Shown piece by piece: positions 11,170-23,396 of a stretch of 64,000 bases of DNA; positions within the stretch are counted from its first letter, which is position 1; each line of letters begins with the position of its first letter. The notes under the pieces were generated by a model. That model was not told where the DNA came from. It did not search any database and saw nothing but the letters and a program-made list of their open reading frames with translations. Source of the stretch: Morinoia aosen (taxonomy: Eukaryota; Arthropoda; Malacostraca; Amphipoda; Talitridae); contig CM059564.1 in the NCBI GenBank assembly GCA_030386875.1, forward strand, positions 42,242,075 through 42,306,074, given 5' to 3'. Both the position numbers and the translations under genes were made by a program.

Positions 11170-12238
11170 ACGAATGTAGCCTCTTCGCAGAGGTGGCTCG
11201 CATGCGAATGAATTCAAGTTATTGGGCAGGGCACCAGACATGTTACACGCAAAAGCCTGCGGTATGGGAATGTTTGGTATTTAGTTTGAAAACATGAGGC
11301 TATTCACAGGCAGCGGTTGCGTCTCGCAGATCCGCGTCGTCGAGTTAGCGTCAGTATGTTGTGCACTCCGCGAAGCAGGGTGCGGAGTTATGCTCTAAAG
11401 AGGCAGCTTCAGAAGTAAATACTCTAGGACTGAAATAATTGCGGAAAACATGAAAAACCGTAAAAACAACAATTTTTACCTGAAATAATAGACATTTACA
11501 ACCGTAATAATAGAAATTTAAAACCGTCATCATTGAAATTTATAATAACTATTTAGGATTATAACCTTTATAATATAAATTCATAACAGTAATAATAAAA
11601 AATTTTCACTGATGTTAATTTTGATACTTGAAATCATTCACGCGTCGTAACAGCGAACGCGGAGGTGGCAGCACCAGCAGCCACAGCACCAGCACCACCA
11701 GCACTCCCCCCCTCCCAATAGCAGCCACACTAGCCACAGCACCACCAGCAGCAGCCACAGCACCAGTACCAGCAGCAGAGTCAGCCAAGAAGTTGCACAA
11801 AAGTTGCCCGCAGAACAGAGCCGCGGCATCGATCACAAGCGCGCAAATTTAAAGGCACGGCAAAAACGCGCGACTTCGGCAAGAAGTTCGGAGCCGAGAG
11901 GCGCAGGCTGTTGACTGATCAAATAATTAAAGCATTATATTGAACAACTGCGCAGCGCAGAACAACCGGCAAATGGCTCACAAGTCTGGCGATTTTTGAC
12001 CTCCAAATTTACATCAGGTAGTTTTGGTTTTATCGAGAGTTTTATAAGATGTAAAGCCCAGGGGAAAATACAGGGTAATTGACAAAATGCAAATATTTAA
12101 CACGTTACAAAAGTAATAGGAAAAGAATCCTCATATGTAAAAGAGTAAGAAGATTAATTTTAAAACTCAAAATTCATGAGCCACACTCTAACGAAAACAT
12201 TTAAGAAAACAATTTTACTACAAAGATTAAAAATTTCT
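11170..12238. other. unannotated stretch with CAG/CAC-rich patch
   Basis: At 11660-11800 the plus strand is a CAGCAC/CAGCAGCCA-type imperfect triplet run giving Ser/Thr/Ala/Pro-rich frames on one strand and Leu/Val-rich frames on the other. The rest is AT-rich with no recognised feature. Confidence 0.45.
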
Positions 12239-12251
12239 ATCTTTCAGATAG

Positions 12252-12597
12252 ATTAGATTATAGATTATAAGTTAGTTTAAGCCTCCCTAACCGCTGCAAA
12301 AATAGAGCGTATCGAAGAGAGGAAGGAGGAAGGCGCCATTTTGTATGGAGATAAAAAAATGAGGAATCTATGCTGAAGGGGCATAGAAACAGTAAGATGA
12401 GAAAGAAGTTCATGAAATAAGATAAAAGTTGAAGAAGAAAGTGAGAGATGCCGAAAAACAGGACAGCAGTGAACCGAAAAAAAGGTGGTCCTTAAACATA
12501 ACAAAAAAAAATTTTATTTCAATAAAAAGAAGGCCTACCTAACTCTCAGCTCGGGCCCTCACATTTTTCCCCTGGGAGCGCTAATTCCTATAGATAC
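12252..12597 (-). mobile_element. Rep-A copy, 5'-truncated
   Basis: Flanked by 13-bp duplications atctttcagatag (12239-12251) and atctttcaggtag (12598-12610), one mismatch. The tail is attagattatagattataag. The element stops at cctatagatac, just before the GATACAA hairpin that ends full-length copies, so it is 5'-truncated, as expected for LINE-type target-primed insertion on the minus strand. Confidence 0.9.
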
Positions 12598-12610
12598 ATC
12601 TTTCAGGTAG

Positions 12611-14470
12611 AATTAGTCCCTAAATTAGCTTACAGTCCGAAGAATAAATTAACTTTTACTTAGTGTTTGAGCACTGAGTTCGTTTAATGTATTAGATATC
12701 GCACATATAGTCGCATGTCGTACTGAGAGAAATTAACTATCGAGCGTGAACACAATTTAAACTCAGGTTTACCCGATCTTAACAATCGTGTACATTTTCG
12801 ACGACAAACATTTTGTCGCGAAACAAACATAATCGAAATCGAAAAAACGCTTTTGGGATTATATCATCTGCAACATTTTTTTCGGTCAGAACTTTTGTCT
12901 TAGCCCTGGATGGCACCTGTACGGTCTCTTACATGAGCTCGATAAATAAAACGTTTTCAATTAAATAAAGGGAGACGTCATGGCAGACGCCCTCAAGTCC
13001 TAATGTGGACGCAATCATGCAACACATTTCCATTCTATGTTCAAATGATGGGGGCTTGTGTGGTCCAGGTATCGTCATTTGAACAGCAGCCGCGAAAAAA
13101 ACTTGAAAGCAAAGCGAAAAAGAGTAAAAATAGACACAATGAAAATTGCATTCCAGCAAGACGCGTTCGTTTATTTTCCAAGGGAATAATTCAAGATTCT
13201 GAAAAATAAAGATGAACAAAAATAGTTCAAGAGCCTGATGAAAGATATTACGGGGATTCGAATGGGGAAATGTCTGTCTCACAACAGCAGTAAACTTGCA
13301 AGAAAACCTTTTGGGCGAGCAACTGCAGACGCGGTGTCAGGGTAGACGGATTGACGTTTTCTCCCGCTATTTTATTTAGATTGGGTTTTAAAGTAAATTT
13401 CGATCATTAAGATCATTTAGAAATTCTGCGCAGCGTTGCCTGATGTTTCAACCTGTTTTAATAGAACAAATAAAAGTTCTAGCCCTGTTTCAATTCAGCA
13501 AGCATGTGGAAGTTGTAACTTGCTTCAATATTGAAGATTCTCTTCATTTTGACAATATTAATGAAACATAAATATATTAATTAATTTAACTTTATGAATA
13601 TTGTACCTTTGAATCAGCCTTGTTTTGATTCCTATTAAGTTTTCACGGAGTAAATACTTTATCTCCGGGATTTTGATATGACGATGATAATCTTACGGGA
13701 ATATATCATCGCTTCCGTGCTAGATTTGAGCTGTCTGCCATGTCGCAGATGGCTGGCGTTAAGGTAGTCAGGGATGATTAGGCCTATAGAACATCATTTT
13801 CGGGACGCCGATTCGTAATCTAGGTGGTGGAAAAATTATTTACAACGAAATTTTTTTGAATTTCTTGTCCTTCGTTAATACGAATGAAGAATACTGGGGA
13901 AAATGGAAAAAGAAAGACGTGCTGATGAGATCAAAAGATGCTTCTTAAGCTACAAATTATTACCACAGGTGTGTCCACAGCAGAAAATATGGATAACGAG
14001 TGAAATATCGGTTTTATGACCACAACGACTTATTGCGAACTCGTAACTGGACACTTTAAATTCTTCATACTCAGAACGTGACGCTCTGCTTTCTCTCCAA
14101 TTAGAAATTTGGTGCATTTTAATATGCACTTCAACTGCTACCACTAATGCTGCTTTGACATGTTGTTTTGGCGTTTGACCTTCTTTTGTGTTTCAGTACT
14201 GAAGATGGAATTATGACAATCCGAAACGTTTGCAAAGAAAAACAATAAAAAATGTTCATTTTTAAGTTAGATGTTATTTCATCATACGCGTGTGATTCCC
14301 TATGAATCGACCAATTGGAAATGTAATAAGTATTCATTTGCAAGGAGTGAACAAGTGGTGTCTACTAGTTCAGGGTGAGTAAGTACACGTGATACACGAA
14401 TTTCTAATTTTCCTTACGGCATGAGTCACGAGAAAAAAAAAGTCATGTATTATGACGTCAGAATTAAAAA
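12611..14470. other. unannotated AT-rich stretch
   Basis: Largest frame is 117 codons on the minus strand (12929-13282) with no motif I recognise. No RNA gene seen. Confidence 0.4.
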
Positions 14471-14479
14471 ACTGAGAAA

Positions 14480-14890
14480 ATATGATTTTACTTTTGAAAA
14501 AAAAAGTTTTAAATGTTGAGAAAACATGATTAAAATATCAAGAAAATGTGGTTCAATCACAGGAAAAATTTAACTCATTTACCAAAAAATGCGATTCAGA
14601 TAAGCAAAATATGTGATTAAAATAACCAAAAAACTGTGATTTTAATATTAAGAAATTATGTGTATATGTAAAAACATGCGTCAAATATTAAGAAAACACG
14701 GGTCGAGCATCAAAAAAATATGTGTCTAGTAAAAGGGAAACATGAGTGAAGTGTCAAGAAAAATACGGGTCAAGTATAAGAATAATATTGGTCAAGTTTC
14801 AAGAAAACATGGTTCAAGTTTCAAGAAAACAAGTGCCAAGTATATGGAAAATATGGGTGAAGTGTCAAGAAAACTTTGTTCAAGAGTTTG
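14480..14890. repeat. degenerate ~22-24 bp tandem repeat
   Basis: Variants of caagaaaacatgggtcaagt recur throughout, most regular at 14680-14880 and increasingly degraded towards 14480. The frame at 14746-15072 starts in this array and is not supported as a gene. Confidence 0.8.
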
Positions 14891-15064
14891 CAGAACGCCT
14901 GCGTAACGAAGTAATTAGCACCCTCAAACTACGACTGAGTAACGAGCTCACAAAATTTCAATTAAGCACAGCCAGTAAAATGCCCGGCCGCTACCTCGCC
15001 GGCATGAGAGCAGAGTCATCAGATTGGACTATTTTGGTTAAAAATTCCAAATATATCTTTTCCC

Positions 15065-15490
15065 AGAATTAAATTCGACCTTTTGGAGCACTAAGCCACC
15101 TCTGGAGACTTGACATGTTGAGACATTCCATCGGCTAAATTTTTGTCGTGAAGGCTGTACTCGATCACTGTAAAGGCCAGGGAAAGATCAGTCTAGTCAT
15201 TTTTTGTGCTAAAATTATACATTTTTTTTCAAAGCTAAAATTTAAGCTTTTAGAGCACTCAGCAACCTTTGGAAACGTGACATATATTGGAGCACATAAA
15301 CCTCCAAATGTAGCAGTAAAGGCTAAACTCGATCATTTTTTCCACAAAAAGTCCAGTGAATGAAAAAATTTTCAATGAAAAATTTCAGGAGTAATTTTTC
15401 CGAACTAAAATTAGGCCATTAAGAACCTTCAGCAGCCATGGAGTGCTAGGTATAAAGGCCAAACTCGATAATTTTGCCCAAAAACAGGCC
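15065..15490. repeat. ~170-bp tandem triplication, diverged
   Basis: Three successive blocks share aaatt-gac/aagc-tttt-gagcactaagcc..., a central ...ctttggaaacgtgacat..., and an ending gtaaaggctaaactcgatca. Starts are near 15070, 15240 and 15405; the third copy is internally shorter. Confidence 0.7.
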
Positions 15491-15946
15491 AGTCAGGTAA
15501 CCCTGGCATAGAGGCAGGGAGGCTGTCGGCAACAACTCTTCTCCCCACCCCCCTTCAGTGCAGGTGCCCCCCCCCCCCAAGCGGGTTAATTAAAGTTAGT
15601 CAAGAGCTCCATCGCCCCAAGTGCTCTTGGCGGTAACAATGCATGCGACTCTTCGGCGCTGTTTGGGGCTCCCATGAAAAACGTATTTCATTAACGGAAA
15701 ATTGTCGCTCGCGCTTCTTCCCATTCATTCAAGTCAAGTTCAATTCTGAAAGCGTATAAATCTCTGATTTAAATCGTGCCCATAACGTGAGATAAGTTGG
15801 TGAAGCAAATCCACAAGCAAGAATGCCCGTTTTATTGCAAAGATTCAAACGTCGTTTCAGTACACTTTAGGTATTCAGTAAAGTGACGGTAATTTTGGTC
15901 ACTACAGGTATAATTTGGAATTGACACAGTGGCCAAAAATCATGAT

Positions 15947-16168
15947 TCAACACTTTGACCGCAACTGATCAAACTTAAGTTCAATATTCAACTCAAATTT
16001 AAAGTCAATTGTGGCAAGCAATATTGAAAATTTATCTAACATAAATTGGATCGTTCCTTCATTTAACTTTAATTAAGTAGTTATGAAAATTGAGTTTGAG
16101 ACCACTTCTCTGTCAGCCGCATTATGAAAATCCTCTCCATGGCCACCGGTGGCTCACGCTACCTTCAA
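15947..16168. mobile_element. palindrome MITE, subfamily 2, degraded
   Basis: Starts TCAA-CACTTTGACCGCAACTG and continues with a segment shared with the copies at 16246 and 39205 (agttcaatattcaactcaaa). Near the right end ggccaccggtggctc is a decayed form of the family palindrome, followed by TCAA at 16165-16168. The right TIR is poor. Confidence 0.6.
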
Positions 16169-16245
16169 AGGGTTGCACCACCTTGACCCATAAGCAGGAT
16201 TCGGAATTAAATTCATTCCCCATCAGTCTGATTTGCCCTAATCCC

Positions 16246-16474
16246 TCAACACATTGACTGCAATGGGTTAAAGTGAAGTTCAGTATCCAACTCAAATTTA
16301 ATGTCAAAAAGTTGCTAAAGCTTTTATACATAACTAAAACTAACTGGGCTTGTTGAATACCATTAATTTGAACAGAATGTTAGAAATGTTCCAACTACCC
16401 ATTGATGGGTCGTTTCGTAGCTGGAAATCATAAGCACGACCCACCGGTGGGTCGCATCGCAGTCAACATGTCAA
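16246..16474. mobile_element. palindrome MITE, subfamily 1, TCAA target
   Basis: 229 bp flanked by TCAA in the same orientation on both sides. Left TIR CACATTGACTGCAATGGG; right TIR in reverse is CATGTTGACTGCGATGCG. The palindrome GACCCACCGGTGGGTC is near the right end, so the element is inverted relative to the copy at 3321. It lies only 77 bp from another family member. Confidence 0.85.
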
Positions 16475-16479
16475 AGCAT

Positions 16480-19400
16480 CAACGCTATAAAAAGATACTC
16501 TCTCCTTACCAGAAAGAAGTTAAGGAATTCTACCTGAACTAATTGTCTCCGTCTAAGGATGGGATGGATGTAAAAACTGGGTGTTTTCATCCGACTGTTG
16601 AGCTGAGGGAATTCGTTCGTTTAACATCAGCAAAGAATACGAGAAATATATGTTTATAATTTTCAATGCCTTTTCAATTCCAAAAACCAAAAACGTTCAC
16701 ACAAATTGCACTAAATAAAATTCCAAGACGTCTAGCAGAAAAAAAAGGGAAACAACAGGAGTTAATATTCATTTTTCGGTATGAAAACAGAAAGAAGAAA
16801 AAAAACAGTAAAGAAAAAAATAAAACACCTGAGACCATATTACTGGACCAGCTTCCTTGAGCATGCATTGGGTCGTCTGGCATCAGTACCTTCATGAATG
16901 AGCTCTCACTGGACACTTCCTCACTTTCAGATATCCATGACAGCAGGTAAGCGTGAACCTTCCAGAAGCCCTCAAGGAAACGCACCCGGAGTGAGAAGGG
17001 TTACCTCTGGAAGAGTATATTAGCGGCGGGCGAAGGAATGCATTAGCATGGAGTTAGCGGAAGGAAAGCAAATGGATGTGAGCCAAGAGAAAGGAATACA
17101 AAGCTGCTCGAGCGCTGCACACTTCAGCTACAATTCTTGAGGAATACCAGCCACTGCTTACGGAAGAAAAAGACGCTGGGAAGGTCAAAGTAAAGAACTT
17201 TATTTCATACCCACGATGTAATATGCTCTACATTAATACACCAGAGGCAGGCACGAACAAACTATACACCCGCTACCCAAAATGGCCACCGGAGCGGGGA
17301 GCATGCCATAAAATACTCATGCAGGCGTTTTGGAAACTGACCCCGCAGAAAAATGGAGATGTAATAGGATCGTAACGCAGCAGCTCTTATTTCCGGTCAT
17401 GTTACTTTGCCGGTCAGGACTGCGCGACCCACACAGCATTTAATCAATTAAATGCTCACAAATCCAATGAAAAAGTACCCTAACCAAATTCTGGAATTTT
17501 CGAAACGTGGCGAGAAAGCCACGTACGGAGCGTCCTTTTGTGAAGCTACTGTACGGTTGGAAAGGTTCAAAAGCTCAGTATTGCGTGCCCCACCGGTCAA
17601 TTAGAAGAGAACTCGGAATAAATTATTTTTTATTCCATGCGCAACATGGAAATGACCATAACATATCACAAAAAGAAGCCATCGCGAGCAATACAGGCTC
17701 GGATATTTTACTTGCTAAAGCAGCTCAGCATAATCAAGTGCGAGGACCAATTCTATCGTGAATAAATTGGCCACAAAACGCGAAGCATCGTGCTAGCTAC
17801 AGCTCCACCTGCCCTGCTCTATGAAGTCCTCATGGTATCCAAATTACCGGAAACGGGAATTTACGACCAGGTGCACATTCTAATTAGTCCACTGAACATG
17901 AGGCCAAAAAGGCATTGCCATTTTTTGTTTTGAGTGAAAATGAATCATGCGTGATAAAAAAATTTACGTAGACAAAATTGCGTTTCATAAAAAATAAAAA
18001 GGGCTACCGCTTCGTAGAATTTAATTTATCAATTATTTTAAAATATATTAATTGAAAATCATCCAGGAATGGGAATGCTTAAAGGGTAGCTTTTATTAAA
18101 CAAAAAAGAGCGATGCTAGGAATTAAAATTCTAACCGTCAATATTAAATTTATTCACACCTTTATCCCATCGAATAATCAAGTATTTATTAGAAATTACA
18201 CTGCTCAAGAATACGTGAAAAATTCTTCCTTCAGAGCATCAACACTAACTACCAAACAAAAAACAAAAAAGACGGTAAATTATCCCACGTGAGTGTTAAA
18301 CATGTAAATAAGGAAAAGGATAACTCAAACAAACAATAGCAAATTATAACAGGCCAGTGCTAGATATGTATACAGAGAACAAAACATGCTAGTGCAACAG
18401 CTAAGGACCTTTCCCTCGCTATTATTTAAAGTTCTTCGATTTAATATCACATCAGGAAGGGTTACGCCCAACCGCAAACAAGGAAAATTCCGGCTCCTGA
18501 ATTACGCATTCTATCACTTAAGTGTCAATGATATAGGAGAGGGATCCGAGCTGCCAGTATATGACAAATCGAGTGTTGCCGTGATAGAAGTGGTGTAAAG
18601 CGACTCACTTGTAATACTCGTAAATACCCACTCACTTCACACCATGTGTGCACCCAAAACAGAAACGAATGTACGGTATAACAACTTCATGTGCTTGCGT
18701 AATTGTGTCTGTGGTGAAAAATTCAGTTTACTCAATGCGAACGTAGTTGCAAATGTTTTAAAATAGCAGGGAATTTCTCACCAAGGCGGAAATGATGAAA
18801 TTTGTGTCGACGCGATAATAGGAAGTTTGCTAGAAGATGGCGAGCCCTCGGAAGAGGATGAAAAGAAAGAATTAACAGATACGGATCAGCTTTAGACTCC
18901 TGCTACAACCGTTGCTGTTTCTGGCGCAGAAATTCCAGCTGGAACACTTCCGAGGAAAGCCGAGTTTTTCAAGTCGTGCTGACGAAGACAGATATAATCG
19001 GCATGCTGCTCCAAGTACACTTCAGAAATCTCTGCTATTCCCAAAGACTACAGAGTTTAAGATATGTTCGAGGAAAATCTTTTGTGACGTAACCCGGCGA
19101 ATATTGGCTTCCATGAGCAAAATCTAGTAACAACGCAAATAATACTGACCAACAACCGAGCCCCAAAAATAGACTTCACGTAGAGGAATAGCTCATAAAA
19201 ACGGTGGGAAAATGATGAAAACATTCAATAATCGAATGAATAGTCTTGGTCGCCGACTCTTACTATAAAAACTATTTGCTACCAATTTGATCAGCGATTC
19301 AAACTTAGCATCATCGCTAACCATAAATAAACTTGAACCAAATCGGATAGAAAAGTTGAAACAGCAAAACGAGACTCTAATGGAGCAGGCACACCTTCAT

Positions 19401-19890
19401 GAACACGCCTGTAAACAAAAGGAAGGCAGTAAACAGGCCCGTGCAACAGCAAACAGAGACGCAGACACCAAATATGGAGTTCACGTCGTGTTCGTTAGCA
19501 AGATAATTCGCCCCGTCGCGTGAGCCTTTGCAGTGGTAACAGAATGTGGCACTCTCCCGGTGCTCCGTCTCGCGTACGTGTCGTGGAATCTATGCAGGCT
19601 GAGTCGAGTCTAACTTGTTCTCTTATTTATAAAGGAAGTTTGCACCTCTACTCCTATCTAATTAAGGATATATGGCAGTCATCATATCGTAATCCGCAAG
19701 CGCTTGAGGACGGTTGGAAAACTCTGAAATATATAGACTTGAATGAAGAAATGAACTTTTCTTCGAAAAATTGAGACGTATTTGCAGTGTAAAGAGAGAA
19801 GTAGAATATGAAAAACATGATATCAGCAGAGAATTATTTTTTATACATTTTTTAACATTTGCAGGCTATCTATGATATTATGAAAGAAGC
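16480..19890. other. unannotated stretch
   Basis: 3.4 kb without recognised features. Frames reach 103 codons (16674-16985 minus) but have biased low-complexity composition, and none resembles a known protein. Confidence 0.4.
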
Positions 19891-19894
19891 GTGC

Positions 19895-20262
19895 AGCAAC
19901 TACATATCACTTTCAACCTGAAATTTTCAGAACACGACCAAGCTTACATATTGGTTATAAGTCCTGATTTACGTTGATTCTTTCTCATTTACTTACTTGA
20001 ACTTTTGAAGCTGTTTAGCTACATATCACTTTCATCGTCAGAAAACGATTAAGCCTTTATTATTCCATAAAAGTGGTGATTTAGGCTGATTCGTTTTTAT
20101 TTTGCTTAGCAGGTAAACTTTTAAAGCTGCTTAGCAACATATCACTATCAACCCGAAGTTATCAGAACATGACCAAGCCTGTATATTGGAAAAAAGTCAT
20201 GATGTAAGCTGATTCGTTTCTATTTTACTCAGTTGAACAATTTGGAGCTGCTTAGTTGAAGC
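19895..20262. repeat. ~118-bp tandem triplication, diverged
   Basis: The landmark acatatcact recurs at about 19902, 20021 and 20138. Each block continues through tcagaa-acgacc/aagcct, a tattgg-aaaagt segment and gctgattcgttt to gaagctgcttag. Confidence 0.8.
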
Positions 20263-20740
20263 TCCATGAGCCCGTCCGACGCTGCGACACAAGATAAACA
20301 TGTACACTGCGGTGGATAGTCGCGTCTCCCAAAAAGGGCATCCTGACCACTCTTGCATGCCAGCGTTTAACCAGCGATTGCATGAGCCTGTTTTGTCGTG
20401 GAAACCCTTCAGGGAAATAATACGGAGACCGTGGATATTACAGTCCAGTCTGGATGTTCAGAAGCACTGAATGTAGTGAAACGCTAGATATAGAGAAGCA
20501 ATGAATCCTTGAAAGCGAGAGAAATTCTGAAAAATGTAATCTCATATACTTCATAGAAAAACGTTTCGGGGCAAAAACAAGCTCCACTACAATTCCGTAA
20601 AAATGCACACATCATGTATTGACGGAGTCACAATGTTTAAAAAAATCCATATTCGTTATTGAACAATTGTTATTTTTGTTATTAAATGAATATCATTACT
20701 ATTATTATTGTAACTATAACTGCAACAGTTCAAGACTTCT

Positions 20741-20819
20741 CTCAAATCCAAAAATAAAGCACAATATAAGGTTGATAAACACGAAAAAAACCCGTCAGTC
20801 TGAAATCCGATGCAGTCTT
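20741..20819. repeat. 79-bp direct repeat, copy 1
   Basis: Matches 21509-21587 at the same length with about seven mismatches; begins ctcaaatcc and ends gatgcagtctt. The two copies are 768 bp apart in the same orientation. Confidence 0.85.
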
Positions 20820-20869
20820 GCTATTCTATCGATCTCAAGAGCCCAAAGAGAAAAGATTATTAAATAGAC

Positions 20870-21105
20870 TGCAGAAAACATGGAATCTTTGCACAAAGTG
20901 TGTTCCCTCACAATATACCTTTCGCATAGAAGATAGAAGTTATAGAAAGAAATTGGGAAAAAAGACAAAAAAAAGCTTGTGAAAGAACCATGAAAATGAA
21001 AAGTAGTAAAGCAGTCACAGCGATGAAGTCTCGAAGGCCACCAACAGCTGAGGTATTCTAACAGTACCCTCCTGTGAGCGCCAGCCCACATAGCGTAGGA
21101 TACAC
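20870..21105 (-). mobile_element. Rep-A relative, strongly diverged
   Basis: Matches the longer Rep-A subfamily at gaatctttgcacaaagtgtgttccc, cgcatagaa and near the end at cctcctgtgagcg...catagcgtaggatac, where full copies have cccctgggagcg...catagatac. Boundaries are uncertain and no target-site duplication is seen. Confidence 0.45.
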
Positions 21106-21192
21106 AATCATGGCTAGCTCTAGCCTATTGCCTATCGAATGCCTCCTGAGGGGGGTATTTCTTTCTAATAGTAAAGTGACTCTGTAACGACT

Positions 21193-21278
21193 GCGATGAA
21201 TCTGAGTACATCGACGCACTTCGATGAATCTGAGTACATCAACGCATTTCGATGAATCTGAGTACTTCAACGCACTGC
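21193..21278. repeat. 28-bp tandem repeat, three units
   Basis: Three consecutive units each containing cgatgaatctgagtacatc followed by a/gacgcact. Confidence 0.93.
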
Positions 21279-21351
21279 TGAAGTGAACAGCGTTCCATAT
21301 GAATTAGGATCGCATTAAAAAAACGTGTCACATCGAGATTTATCAAGACAC

Positions 21352-21392
21352 GCACTCCTATAAGGAGTGCTGTAGGCACGGAGTGCCTACAG
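21352..21392. other. twin adjacent perfect hairpins
   Basis: gcactcct-ata-aggagtgc (8-bp stem, 3-nt loop, 21352-21370) directly abuts and shares one base with ctgtaggca-cggag-tgcctacag (9-bp stem, 5-nt loop, 21370-21392). The string ggagtgc occurs in both. Perfect pairing in otherwise decayed DNA is notable; function unknown. Confidence 0.8.
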
Positions 21393-21508
21393 TGTTTACT
21401 ATAATCTAGAGCATCCGTCAGGGCAACATGAACTTGGTTAAAAATAAGTCAAATACAATTGAGCAGGTTCGACTCAGTCACAAAATAACAGCATCTATTC
21501 CATTTCAC

Positions 21509-21587
21509 CTCAAATCCGAAAATAAAGCACAATATAAGCTTGAAAAACATGAAAAAACACCGTCAGTCTGAAATCCAATGCAGTCTT
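21509..21587. repeat. 79-bp direct repeat, copy 2
   Basis: Partner of 20741-20819; about 91 percent identical by eye, same orientation. Similarity continues weakly for about 20 bp beyond. Confidence 0.85.
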
Positions 21588-22703
21588 CCCTTCATATCGA
21601 CTTTTTGAAGCCGTCACCGAGCCTGGTGTGGGCAGGGCTTCCCTCAGAGAAGATGAGGAGCTTACTAACTTGAAAATTGTGTATGTGTGTTTGTTCAGAG
21701 TTGCCATTTTAAATAAAAGTCAGCTGACTTCATGCCGAGCTCGCATTGAATTCACGAGCACATAATAAATTCATTTACTAAAAATGCATCCAAGCAAAAA
21801 ATTCGTACTGTTTCCCCATATGGTTATTAGTTCCTCAAGGTTATCCCAAGGTTAAGAAATGGTACATTAAAAAGTAACGGTAGTGTCTCATCTGGCGTAG
21901 CCGATACAGGTGTCAAGAGCCACGGAGGTTTCATTTCAAAAAAGGAAAAGATACAACACGCTACAATTAAGAACAATTTTCAAAACAGCCAAGTGAAAAT
22001 GTGGTATAAAGGCCACACAAATTTCTTACAGCACCTGGTTGCTAGGAAATGTCTGCAACATGTCACAGCCAGAAGGCATGCTGAGGAAGACGGAAGCTGC
22101 TATCTCGCTGGGATGGTTAAGAGCTCTGAAGAAGCGACGTCAAAAGATAAAAAGATACGAGACTGTATTCATGCAGTGGCACAGGTCCCCTAAGCAGTTA
22201 TTTAACACGTGCGTTTCGTGATGAAGTTCATATAACTAATTTTTTTAAACAAGCCTAAACCTGAGGATTATTTACTTACGAAACCCCAACTTGTGCACTC
22301 AACACCCACGGTACGGAAGAGCGCGCGGCTTATGGGATATTCGGGGCATCTCGAGCTGCCCAGGATTCATCGGATGCGCGTTTAGGTTATTTAGATGTGA
22401 CCAATAGATAGGGATCTGACGCACTCTGGATGTGGCCAATCTGTCAGTCACTGAGTACGCGAGATCGATGCGCCAGTCACTGAGATACAGGCTCATGCAA
22501 TCCTGCTCGGTTGATTTCACAAGCTTTCCTACAACACACAGAAACCAAGACGTTCTAATTTTTTTTCCCCTCAACACTTTCAAGTGCGATGTGACCCACC
22601 GGTGGTCACTGAGTGAATTTTCATAACGCTGCTGACCTACCAGCAGTCACAAATTCAACTTCGTTTAATGCTTAATGATAACTAAATGAAGGGGCGATCT
22701 ATT

Positions 22704-23396
22704 AGATTAGATTATTAGTTAGTTTAAGCCTCCCTATCCGCAAAAAAGGCTATCCAAAGAGAGGAAGGAAGAAGGCACCATTTAGTATGGAGTTAAGGAT
22801 AAGCGGAATCTATGCAGAAAAGGCACAGAAACAGAAAGGAAAGAAAGAAGATCATGAAACAAGAAAAAGTTGAAGAAGAAAGTAGTAGGTGCTGAAAAAC
22901 AGTACAGCACTGAACCGAAAAAAGATAGTCCGTAACAAAACAAAAGCCTATTCTATTTTAACAGATTAGATTATAAGATTATAAGTTATTTTAAGCCTCC
23001 CTAACCGCTGCAAAAATAGAGCGTATCGAAGAGAGGAAGGAGGAAGGCACCATTTAGTATGGAGATAAGAAAATGAGGAATCTATGCAGAAAGGGCAGAG
23101 AAACAGTAAGATGGGAAAGAAGTTCATGAAATAAGATAAAAGTTGAAGAAGAAAAGTCAGAGGTGCTGAAAAACAGGACAGTAGTGAACCGAAAAAACGT
23201 GGTCCTTAACATAACAAAAAACATTTTATTTCAACAAAAAGAAGGCCTACCTAACTCTCAGCTCGGGCCCCCACATTTTTCCCCTGGGAGCGCTAATTCC
23301 CATAGATACAATAGTTGTATCCCCCTGAGGGGTTCTATTTTAACAAAAAGAAAGCCTACCTAACCTTTAGCTCAGGCCCTTGCATAGTCCCCCTGG
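22704..23396 (-). mobile_element. Rep-A outer copy, interrupted by a second Rep-A
   Basis: Flanked by the 16-bp duplication gaaggggcgatctatt (22688-22703 and 23397-23412). It starts agattagattattag and runs to ttctattttaaca at 22963, then resumes at 23346 and ends at cccctggg. Its own sequence is 311 bp; compared with full copies it is 5'-truncated just after ccccctggg. Confidence 0.92.
22964..23332 (-). mobile_element. Rep-A inner copy, full length
   Basis: 369-bp element inserted in the outer Rep-A, flanked by the 13-bp duplication ttctattttaaca (22951-22963 and 23333-23345). Tail gattagattataagattat; 5' end includes gatacaatagttgtatc and ccccctgagggg. One of the best copies for defining the family. 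Confidence 0.95.

Noticed and set aside
11628..11852. Ser/Thr/Ala/Pro-rich frame as a mucin-like peptide
   Set aside because: It sits on a CAG/CAC triplet-like run, and the opposite strand is equally open.
12277..12504. Recurring minus-strand peptide in Rep-A (FILFHELL...SSFLSSIRS) as a conserved protein
   Set aside because: It recurs because the DNA repeat recurs. Frames differ in length and start among copies and are broken in several.
15567..15578. Run of about 12 C as a structural signal
   Set aside because: A lone homopolymer with no flanking structure; may also be a sequencing-sensitive site.
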